DNA from: Bacillota bacterium
GTDB taxonomy: Bacteria; Bacillota_A; Clostridia; Acetivibrionales; DUMB01
Direction: 5' to 3'
NCBI GenBank assembly: GCA_023621975.1
Contig: JAMOAC010000470.1
Location: forward strand, 1-5,613
DNA length: 5,613 bases
Position numbers and translations under genes: made by a program. Position 1 is the stretch's first letter. The number at the start of each line of letters is the position of its first letter. Below are positions 1-4,817 of the stretch, piece by piece. A model generated the notes under the pieces. That model saw nothing but the letters and a program-made list of their open reading frames with translations, made no database searches and had not been told where the DNA came from.

Positions 1-807
1 AGGCTGAAACGTGGATATGTAATTTTGACTGTTATAGCTGTTTTAATAGCTGTAATTTCCGTGTTTTTTGCCCTTGGTCAAAAAATTAATATAGCAGAAG
101 CATTTTCGACTTCCAGGGAATTACCCATTTATTCGGTTGAATGTAATGACAAAAAAGCGGCTATAACGTTTGACTGTGCATGGGGTGCCAGTGACATACC
201 AGATATTCTTAACACTTTGAAGAACGAGAATGTTAAAGCGACGTTTTTTTTGGTGGGACAGTGGGCAGAAAAATATCCTGAAATGGTAAAAATGATATTT
301 GAGGAAGGCCATGATATAGGTAATCATTCGTATTCACACTTCAGGATGGGAACATTGAATGAGGAAAAAGTAAAAGAAGAAATAATAAAGTGCGGTGAGG
401 TTATCAAAAATATAACAGGAAGAAGCATTGACTTATTCAGAGCACCTTACGGAGATTATAACAACACGGTAATCAGGACTGCTAGAAAACTTGGATATTA
501 CACAATTCAGTGGGATGTTGACAGCCTGGACTGGAAACAGGAAATCAGCAAGGAAGAAATATTGTCGAGAATAACAAATAAAATTCGACCCGGTTCAATA
601 ATACTATTCCATAATGACACGTCACATACTGCAAAAATCCTTCCGGAAATCATACGCACATTGAAAGCGCAGGGTTACAGCTTTGTGCCTGTCTCCAGCC
701 TGATAATGAGGCAGAATTATTCCATAAATCATGAGGGAAGGCAAATAAGGAATAAAAGTAAAAATGTGAAAACTGAAAATCTTCATGATTTTACTTTAAA
801 TACATAA
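1..807 (+). CDS. PdaB-like polysaccharide deacetylase, 5' end probably outside the window
   Basis: Carbohydrate esterase family 4 (NodB-fold) protein, expected to remove N-acetyl groups from peptidoglycan or a related polysaccharide outside the membrane. The frame is open from base 1 (RLKRGYVILT...). A UUG at 25 could be called as start, but no good Shine-Dalgarno precedes it and it would cut the basic residues before the membrane helix, so I treat the gene as 5'-partial. Counting from UUG25, residues 2-18 are a signal anchor and the NodB domain spans about 44-226. Motifs: TFDCAWG (D50 is the catalytic-base position), HSYSH (metal ligands H101 and H105), RAPYG (139-143), DVDSLDW (164-170) and LFH (H196). 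The second Asp of the classical TFDD motif is Cys51; FD-x-x-WG forms are known in PdaB-type sporulation deacetylases, so this suggests subfamily rather than decay. A basic, Asn-rich tail (about 230-260) follows the domain. Family assignment is firm; a sporulation role is inference. Confidence 0.88.
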   Translation, partial: RLKRGYVILTVIAVLIAVISVFFALGQKINIAEAFSTSRELPIYSVECNDKKAAITFDCAWGASDIPDILNTLKNENVKATFFLVGQWAEKYPEMVKMIFEEGHDIGNHSYSHFRMGTLNEEKVKEEIIKCGEVIKNITGRSIDLFRAPYGDYNNTVIRTARKLGYYTIQWDVDSLDWKQEISKEEILSRITNKIRPGSIILFHNDTSHTAKILPEIIRTLKAQGYSFVPVSSLIMRQNYSINHEGRQIRNKSKNVKTENLHDFTLNT

Positions 808-840
808 AAAAAGCTAAATAAGTAAAATATAAAATTGCGT

Positions 841-880
841 ACCTAAATATCTGAAAGCAGTTTAGCAAATATTATTAGGT
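841..880 (+). promoter_or_regulatory. Possible hairpin covering the ribosome binding site of the Mur-like gene
   Basis: ACCTAA at 841-846 is the exact reverse complement of TTAGGT at 875-880. The pairing can extend through ATAT (847-850) with a two-base bulge. The 3' arm contains most of the AGGTG Shine-Dalgarno candidate (877-881) just before AUG 884. If it folds in mRNA it could dampen initiation at 884 and favour AUG 899. It is short and AT-rich, so chance is a real alternative. Confidence 0.25.
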
Positions 881-883
881 GAA

Positions 884-1540
884 ATGAGGTTAACTGGTAT
901 GCTCGTGACAGGCATTGTCGGTGGTGCGGATAAAGCTCAGACAGCAGACCTTATATGCTCCATTTTCTCATCAGCGGGAGAAAAAATAAGTGTAATAGAT
1001 TCGGGCAGTATAACAGGATTGGACAAAAAAAAGTTGAATTCTTATATTGAGGAACTTAGGAAAAATCAAACTTATGTTCTGTTAATTAAGACTGATATAA
1101 GGGATATTGAAAAAGATTTTTTTGAGAATCTGAATTTTGATATTATGTTATACACCGATAAAGCCGATGATTTATATAGTGTTGACGATGAGCATTATGT
1201 TGCGCTTATGAGAAAAGTTTTTTCAATGGTTGACGAAAAGGGCACTTTAATAGTAAATGCCGATGATGTTGACAGTATTTCGTTTTTGCAGGGAATGAAA
1301 TACTATACGATAACATACGGGTTTAACAGGAAATCAAGTGTAACTACGTCAAGCATGGGTGATAATGTATTTAAGGACGGTTTTATTTATTGTCTCCAGA
1401 GGTCAATAACGGCAAAGAACGGTCTTGTGTTTGAACCTCAGGAGTACAAGCTTAATATAGATCAGCACAAATATGACGGCCGGAACATACTTGCTGCGGT
1501 AACGTTTGTTTTGGTATGTGGTATTGACATTTTTAAATAA
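884..1540 (+). CDS. Degenerate Mur ligase central-domain protein (probable pseudoenzyme)
   Basis: The 218-residue protein aligns by eye with only the middle ATPase domain of Mur ligases (MurC/D/E/F, FolC); the substrate-binding N-terminal and ADP-binding C-terminal domains are absent, whereas full enzymes run about 430-500 residues. Matches in order: a P-loop-like GGADKAQTADLI (13-24, compare GTNGKTTTA-L-), a FDIMLYTDKADDLYS segment (85-99, compare FDVAVFTNL--DHLD), Y105-F113 (the segment carrying the carbamylated Lys in MurE), VNADD (124-128), ITYGF (143-147) and a closing DGRNILAAVTFVLVCGID (198-215, compare HN--N-LAA----GI). The Walker Lys (K17) remains, but the following Thr is Ala18, the loop Gly is Asp16, the catalytic Glu region reads LLIKTD, the DHLD His is Asp, and the carbamyl-Lys position is Met109. 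Catalysis therefore looks unlikely. AUG 884 has AGGTG very close; AUG 899 has GAGGT eight bases upstream and is an alternative start. The gene ends in frame with no remnant downstream. Its role is unknown; the neighbouring deacetylase hints at an envelope function. Confidence 0.72.
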   Translation: MRLTGMLVTGIVGGADKAQTADLICSIFSSAGEKISVIDSGSITGLDKKKLNSYIEELRKNQTYVLLIKTDIRDIEKDFFENLNFDIMLYTDKADDLYSVDDEHYVALMRKVFSMVDEKGTLIVNADDVDSISFLQGMKYYTITYGFNRKSSVTTSSMGDNVFKDGFIYCLQRSITAKNGLVFEPQEYKLNIDQHKYDGRNILAAVTFVLVCGIDIFK

Positions 1541-1604
1541 ATTGTATTTTTAATTATTTAGGTAAATGGTAGTTTAATGTTAAAGCGGTGTTTTAGGACA
1601 GGAT

Positions 1605-1642
1605 ATTTACATAACTACTCATCAGCAAGATATTATGTAAAT
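1605..1642. repeat. Perfect 10-bp inverted repeat, 18-base spacer
   Basis: ATTTACATAA (1605-1614) is the exact reverse complement of TTATGTAAAT (1633-1642). A G.U pair and an A-U pair could extend the stem outward by two in RNA. A T-run begins about 14 bases after the right arm (eight T at 1656-1663), too far for a standard intrinsic terminator. It may be an operator-like dyad or an RNA hairpin. Confidence 0.5.
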
Positions 1643-1733
1643 GTGTACCATGATATTTTTTTTGCAATATTAAATGTGGCTTATGATTTTACAATAAATA
1701 AATTTAATAAATTAACGGAATATGGAGTGATGC

Positions 1734-1747
1734 TCTTTGTACAAAGA
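1734..1747. repeat. 14-bp perfect palindrome
   Basis: TCTTTGTACAAAGA reads identically on both strands. With no loop it is a better candidate for a dimeric regulator's operator than for an RNA hairpin. It lies 141 bases upstream of the likely SSB start and 4 bases before the next dyad. Confidence 0.5.
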
Positions 1748-1750
1748 ATA

Positions 1751-1831
1751 AAATGTTTACATCAATCTAGGGGAGAAAGGAAAGCCCGTAAAAAATTACT
1801 TCTAAAATGTGGCTTTCACGAATAAACATTT
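1751..1831 (+). repeat. Nested inverted repeats, possible structured RNA or leader
   Basis: The outer arms AAATGTTTA (1751-1759) and TAAACATTT (1823-1831) are perfect 9-bp complements. Nested between them are GAAAGCC (1780-1786) and GGCTTTC (1811-1817), perfect 7-bp complements. GGGG at 1770-1773 could alternatively pair with CCC at 1785-1787, so two folds compete. The inner G/C-containing stem stands out in a very AT-rich stretch. It resembles no riboswitch, ribozyme or small RNA that I can name, and no T-run follows, so it is not a terminator. It could be a leader RNA for the SSB gene, a small RNA or an 81-base inverted-repeat element. Confidence 0.45.
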
Positions 1832-1888
1832 AATTAGATGAATTTAGATAATATACATATGAGCCTTAGAGAGGAGAGTGGGGGTCGG

Positions 1889-2563
1889 ATGGTCGGAAAC
1901 ATTATTGAAAACAACATGGTGACCATTTCCGGTAAAATAATTACAGAGCCAGAATTTAGTCATGAGGTATACGGGGAAGGATTTTATAAATTTATACTTG
2001 AAGTGCCCAGATTAAGTGAAGTAACTGATAAAATTCCTGTAACAATATCCGAAAGGCTTATTTCCAAAGATGAAATACAAGTGGGTCGATTAGTTGAAAT
2101 AGAGGGTCAGTTCCGTTCGTATAACAGCTATAACAATGAAGGCAATAAGCTTGTGCTGACAGTTTTTGCCCGTGAAATAAATTTTATAGATGATGAGAAA
2201 AAAATTAAAAACCCCAACCAGATATTCCTGAACGGATTTATTTGCAAAAAACCTGTATACAGAACAACTCCTTTTGGAAGGGAAATAACGGATATCCTGT
2301 TGGCCGTCAACAGGCCTTACAATAAATCAGATTATATCCCTTGCATAGCATGGGGAAGAAATGCCAGGTATTCTGAAGGATTGTCAACTGGTGATAATAT
2401 CAAAATATGGGGCAGAATTCAGAGCAGGCCGTATCAAAAGAGATACGAAACCGGTGAAGTGGTTGAGAAAGTCGCATACGAGGTTTCCATTTCTAAAATG
2501 GAGGTCGTAAAAAGAGCAGAAGAAGATGCCTCAAAGAAAAAGGCTGAAAAAGCAGAAAGCTGA
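1889..2563 (+). CDS. Single-stranded DNA-binding protein with two tandem OB folds
   Basis: The protein is 224 residues from AUG 1889. That start is chosen because GAGGAG (1871-1876) lies upstream and the protein then begins just before the first strand; earlier AUGs at 1838 and 1859 lack a ribosome binding site. An N-terminal OB-like domain covers about residues 9-100 (MVTISGKI at 10-17, VGRLVEIEGQFRSYN at 65-79, LVLTVFAREI at 88-97). A second covers about 110-208 and is clearly SSB-like: NQIFLNGFICKKPVYRTTP (110-128), VNRPYNKSDYIPCIAWGRNA (140-159), GDNIKIWGRIQSR (168-180), YEVSISKME (197-205). Canonical bacterial SSB has one OB fold of about 110 residues and a disordered tail ending DDDIPF. 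Here the tail is short, Lys/Glu/Ala-rich and ends KAEKAES, lacking the acidic-aromatic tip that recruits partners. This two-fold form occurs in Clostridia and is probably a second, specialised SSB. A terminator follows. DNA binding is inferred from the fold. Confidence 0.82.
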   Translation: MVGNIIENNMVTISGKIITEPEFSHEVYGEGFYKFILEVPRLSEVTDKIPVTISERLISKDEIQVGRLVEIEGQFRSYNSYNNEGNKLVLTVFAREINFIDDEKKIKNPNQIFLNGFICKKPVYRTTPFGREITDILLAVNRPYNKSDYIPCIAWGRNARYSEGLSTGDNIKIWGRIQSRPYQKRYETGEVVEKVAYEVSISKMEVVKRAEEDASKKKAEKAES

Positions 2564-2579
2564 GGACAAGGAAAGTTAG

Positions 2580-2612
2580 AGGCAAAACAGGGTTCTGAAG
2601 GCAAAAACAGGG
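2580..2612 (+). repeat. Imperfect 13/14-base direct repeat after the SSB stop
   Basis: AGGCAAAACAGGG (2580-2592) recurs as AGGCAAAAACAGGG (2599-2612), differing by one A. The copies are 19 bases apart and sit between the SSB stop codon and the terminator, in a stretch that stays open in the SSB frame. This may be a local duplication within a former C-terminal tail. Confidence 0.45.
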
Positions 2613-2686
2613 AGTTGATGGTGATACATAGTGTCGAATACATAACCTGATTAAGTGAAATATTAATTGTTAACATTGTAAAATAT

Positions 2687-2729
2687 AAAAACAGTTCAAT
2701 CACATCAAGTATTGAGCTGTTTTTATTTT
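2687..2729 (+). terminator. Rho-independent terminator of the SSB gene
   Basis: A 14-bp stem with one G.U pair joins 2687-2700 to 2711-2724 around a 10-base loop. The right arm ends in five T, followed by A and four more T. It lies 124 bases after the SSB stop and separates that gene from the downstream operon. The stem is A/T-rich at its base with a modest G/C core (ACAG-TCAAT/ATTGA-CTGT), typical of low-GC Firmicutes. It is T-rich on the + strand only in the 3' flank, but the A-run at 2687-2691 gives some bidirectional potential. Confidence 0.85.
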
Positions 2730-2871
2730 GCCTGAATAATAAAACATTTATATACTTGCTTTGTATATTGATTTAATGTTAGATATATGATATATACTGT
2801 TGTTTTTTGTTAAAATATATATGTGTGTTGGTAAGAATTATTTTGATAATAACTGAAAGCAAGGATTTATC
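2730..2871 (+). promoter_or_regulatory. Promoter region and ribosome binding site of the NusG_II-Gx-polyprenyl synthase operon
   Basis: This 142-base AT-rich stretch follows the terminator and precedes the first gene of the run, so it should hold its promoter. The best sigma-A-like pair is TTGATT (2768-2773) and TATATA (2791-2796), 17 bases apart, each matching four of six consensus bases. TAAAAT (2811-2816) is a stronger -10 but lacks a proper -35. The base composition makes chance matches likely, so the exact site is uncertain. AAGGA (2861-2865), six bases before AUG 2872, is a good Shine-Dalgarno and fixes the start of the first gene. Confidence 0.4.
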
Positions 2872-3252
2872 ATGATTAAAAAGGGAGATATAATACTGGT
2901 TGCCGTTATTGCTGCATTGGTTATAGCCGGGTTTGCAGGCTATAACTTTTATAAGGGCACCCATAGGGACGGCAGAAAAATTGCTGTTATAAAGAAAAAT
3001 AACGAAACAGTCAGGGTTATTGACCTTGATAAAGTTGAAAATCCTGAGCGGATTACCATAGAAGGCAAATATACAGATATCATTTTGGTGGAAAAGGGGA
3101 GAATAAGGTTTGAAGATGCCAACTGCCCTGACCTGGTATGTGTGAAAACCGGATGGTTGTCCAAAAATGGTGACCTTGCGGTATGCCTTCCCAATCAGAC
3201 GATTGTCAAGATTGAGGGTGACACCGAAGAGATTGATGGAACGGTTTATTAA
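2872..3252 (+). CDS. NusG domain II-like membrane-anchored protein (EetA-like)
   Basis: The 126-residue protein has a short basic start, one membrane helix at about residues 7-27 and an extracytoplasmic domain of about 95 residues. The domain shows the NusG_II (DUF1312-type) pattern: paired beta strands ending in a Cys signature, CPDLVC (85-90) then VKTGWLSKNGDLAVCLPNQ (91-109), with cysteines at 85, 90 and 105. Despite the name it is not the transcription factor NusG: there is no NGN or KOW pairing and it is anchored outside the membrane. The family usually sits beside a Gx-type membrane protein and a polyprenyl synthase, as here, and in Listeria-type extracellular electron transfer loci the equivalent gene is, as I recall, eetA. 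Its biochemical role is unknown; the three cysteines could bind metal, form a disulfide or serve redox. The start is secure (AAGGA six bases upstream), and length is normal for the family. Confidence 0.82.
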   Translation: MIKKGDIILVAVIAALVIAGFAGYNFYKGTHRDGRKIAVIKKNNETVRVIDLDKVENPERITIEGKYTDIILVEKGRIRFEDANCPDLVCVKTGWLSKNGDLAVCLPNQTIVKIEGDTEEIDGTVY

Positions 3253-3306
3253 AATTATATATTTAATTATATTAATCTGAATGAAACATTAAGCGGGGAA
3301 AATAAA

Positions 3307-3816
3307 TTGAAGTCGACAAAAAAGCTTGTTTTGTTATCATTAATGATTTCCCAGGCACTGGTGCTATCCTATGTAGAATCATGGATACCTGTTCCGGTAC
3401 CTGTACCAGGTGTAAAATTGGGACTTGCCAATATTGTTACCATGACTGTAGTTGCTTTTATGGGGCCAGCCGAAACTTTTATGTTAGTTTTGCTTCGCTG
3501 CCTGCTTTCATCAATGTTCGGCGGCGGAATTATCGTATTTTTATTCAGCATTGCCGGCGGGCTGCTAAGCGCTGCAGTTATGCTGGTATTATATAAAAAG
3601 TTTTCCAGGCTATTCAGTGTCATAGGTATAAGTATTGCGGGAGCCATATCCCACAATATAGGGCAGATAGTAGTTGCATCCATAGTCATGAAGGAAATTT
3701 CGGTATTCGGCTACCTGCCTGTCCTGTTTGTATCAGGCATAATTACAGGTTGTTTTGTGGGGCTTTGCAGTAGTTTATTAATAAATGCGCTTAGAAAAAC
3801 AAACATATTTAAATAA
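3307..3816 (+). CDS. Gx transporter family membrane protein (EetB-like; 'heptaprenyl diphosphate synthase component I')
   Basis: The 169-residue integral membrane protein has about five hydrophobic segments (roughly 7-23, 43-62, 74-96, 103-126 and 134-161). Conserved signatures are E24 followed by a Pro-Val run and PGVKLGLANI (34-43), RCLLSS (64-69), FGGG (71-74), SIAGGLLS (81-88) and GAISHNIGQ (112-120). These identify the PF07456-type family, which belongs with ECF transporter S-components. The common database name 'heptaprenyl diphosphate synthase component I' comes from genomic neighbourhood; the genuine Bacillus HepS is a soluble, unrelated protein. The start is UUG 3307 with GGGGA (3295-3299) seven bases upstream; no AUG fits. 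It lies 54 bases after the NusG_II gene and ends just before the synthase gene. A likely role is uptake or membrane handling of a small molecule linked to prenyl or flavin redox chemistry, but the substrate is unknown. Length is normal for the family. Confidence 0.86.
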   Translation: MKSTKKLVLLSLMISQALVLSYVESWIPVPVPVPGVKLGLANIVTMTVVAFMGPAETFMLVLLRCLLSSMFGGGIIVFLFSIAGGLLSAAVMLVLYKKFSRLFSVIGISIAGAISHNIGQIVVASIVMKEISVFGYLPVLFVSGIITGCFVGLCSSLLINALRKTNIFK

Positions 3817-3837
3817 TTAACTAAAGTAAGGTTGTGG

Positions 3838-4800
3838 GTGAACTTGTGGAGCAGATATCCTGAAATTGCAAATGAAATGCAGCTGGTTGAAAAAACCATA
3901 ATAGAAAATGTATATTCGAAAAACAGCCTTCTAAACAGTATTACCAGAGAGCTTGTTAATTCCGGCGGAAAGAGGCTTAGGCCTGCTTTTGTCATACTAT
4001 CGGCCAAGTTCGGAGAATATGACGAGAAGAAGGCAATAAAATTGGCAGGAGCTATAGAAATACTGCATACTGCCACTCTGGTCCACGATGATATAATAGA
4101 TCGCTCAAAGCTAAGACGCGGCATACAGACGGTTTCAGAAAAGTACGGCATAGATATGGCCATATATACCGGTGATTTCCTGTTTACAAAAGCCATAATG
4201 CTGTTATCGGACAGTATACCCCTTGATAATCTTGAAATATTGGCAAGGGGCATAAAAACAATTTGCGAGGGAGAGGTTAGCCAGTTTCAGGACAAGTTCA
4301 ACCTGGATGTAAGCATTTTGTCATATATAAAACGGATAAGCCGTAAAACAGCTGTTATGTTTAGTGCTGCATGTGCCCTTGGAGCAGACATATCCAAATG
4401 CAGTGAAGATGTCAAAAAGAATCTTATGAGGTTCGGGCTGTACTACGGCATAGCTTTTCAGATAAGGGATGACCTTAACAATATGATTTCCAATGTAGGA
4501 ACTTCCGGAAAGCCTGTTGGCAGCGATTTTATGGAAGGCGTCATTACACTTCCCGTAATCTATGCTTTAAGGCAGAATAAGGATGCAAGGGGCATACTGG
4601 AGAAATTTATAGGCAAAAAGGGCAAAATGACTCTCGATGATATTAAAATTGTTACAGATATTGTAAAAGAAAGCGGGGGAATTGACAGATCCGTAAAACT
4701 GCTTAAAAAGTATGTGGACAGGGGAATAAACGTACTTAAAGCCGTTCCGGACAATGTATACAAAGATATTTTTTACGATTTGATTAGTTCCCTTTGGTAA
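3838..4800 (+). CDS. trans-Polyprenyl diphosphate synthase (HepT/DmkB-like)
   Basis: This enzyme should condense isopentenyl diphosphate onto an allylic primer to make a polyprenyl diphosphate, such as a quinone side-chain precursor. From GUG 3838 the protein has 320 residues, normal for the family. That start is preferred because AAGG (3828-3831) lies six bases upstream; UUG 3832 is too close to it and UUG 3844 is possible. Motifs: GGKRLRP (43-49), the first Asp-rich motif HDDIID with LRRG (83-88, 92-95), KT (170-171), the second Asp-rich region FQIRDDLNN (207-215) and GKPVGSDFMEG (224-234). Ala lies five residues before the first DD, the small residue that in this family permits long products. 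The second motif reads DDxxN rather than DDxxD, as in some geranylgeranyl diphosphate synthases, so activity is still expected. It starts 21 bases after the Gx gene and ends 17 before priA. Product length (heptaprenyl or other) cannot be read from sequence. Confidence 0.9.
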   Translation: MNLWSRYPEIANEMQLVEKTIIENVYSKNSLLNSITRELVNSGGKRLRPAFVILSAKFGEYDEKKAIKLAGAIEILHTATLVHDDIIDRSKLRRGIQTVSEKYGIDMAIYTGDFLFTKAIMLLSDSIPLDNLEILARGIKTICEGEVSQFQDKFNLDVSILSYIKRISRKTAVMFSAACALGADISKCSEDVKKNLMRFGLYYGIAFQIRDDLNNMISNVGTSGKPVGSDFMEGVITLPVIYALRQNKDARGILEKFIGKKGKMTLDDIKIVTDIVKESGGIDRSVKLLKKYVDRGINVLKAVPDNVYKDIFYDLISSLW

Positions 4801-4817
4801 TGAAAAAGGTGATAGAC

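Larger units (their letters stand above)
1541..1888. other. Dyad-rich intergenic region with no convincing gene
   Basis: These 348 AT-rich bases separate the Mur-like gene from the SSB gene. An open frame at 1577-1825 would encode 82 residues rich in Tyr, Phe, Asn, Cys and His; it has only a distant AGG upstream, no recognisable domain and no similarity to a Mur C-terminal domain, so I do not call it a gene. The region instead holds three perfect inverted repeats, listed separately. Near its right end GATAAT (1847-1852) could be a -10 element, placing a start of transcription about 30 bases before the SSB AUG, but no good -35 is seen. The next in-frame AUGs upstream of the SSB start (1838, 1859) lack ribosome binding sites, so the gap extends to 1888. 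Confidence 0.55.

Noticed and set aside
788..828. Perfect 9-bp inverted repeat ATTTTACTT/AAGTAAAAT at the end of the deacetylase gene
   Set aside because: All but one base pair is A-T, the loop is 23 bases and no T-run follows, so it is not a credible terminator. It is likely chance in AT-rich DNA.
1577..1825. Open frame of 82 codons between the Mur-like and SSB genes
   Set aside because: It has no proper ribosome binding site, an unusual Tyr/Phe/Asn/Cys-rich composition and no recognisable domain, and it runs through three inverted repeats. It does not resemble a Mur C-terminal domain either.
1838..1888. Upstream AUGs at 1838 and 1859 as the SSB start
   Set aside because: Neither has a Shine-Dalgarno, and the added residues (MNLDNIHMSLREESGGR) include the translated ribosome binding site of AUG 1889.
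2561..2563. UGA at the SSB end as selenocysteine or Trp codon
   Set aside because: No hairpin of SECIS type is seen directly after it, and nothing else in the window suggests UGA recoding.
2872..3252. Reading the first operon gene as transcription factor NusG
   Set aside because: It has an N-terminal membrane helix and a Cys-rich exported domain and lacks the NGN-KOW arrangement; only the family name is shared.
3307..3816. Calling the membrane protein a catalytic subunit of heptaprenyl diphosphate synthase
   Set aside because: It is a multi-pass membrane protein of S-component type without Asp-rich motifs; the real HepS partner is soluble and unrelated.
3711..4253. Long open frame on the minus strand (180 codons) across the Gx and polyprenyl synthase genes
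   Set aside because: It overlaps two strongly supported genes and has no family signature; it is an antisense shadow.
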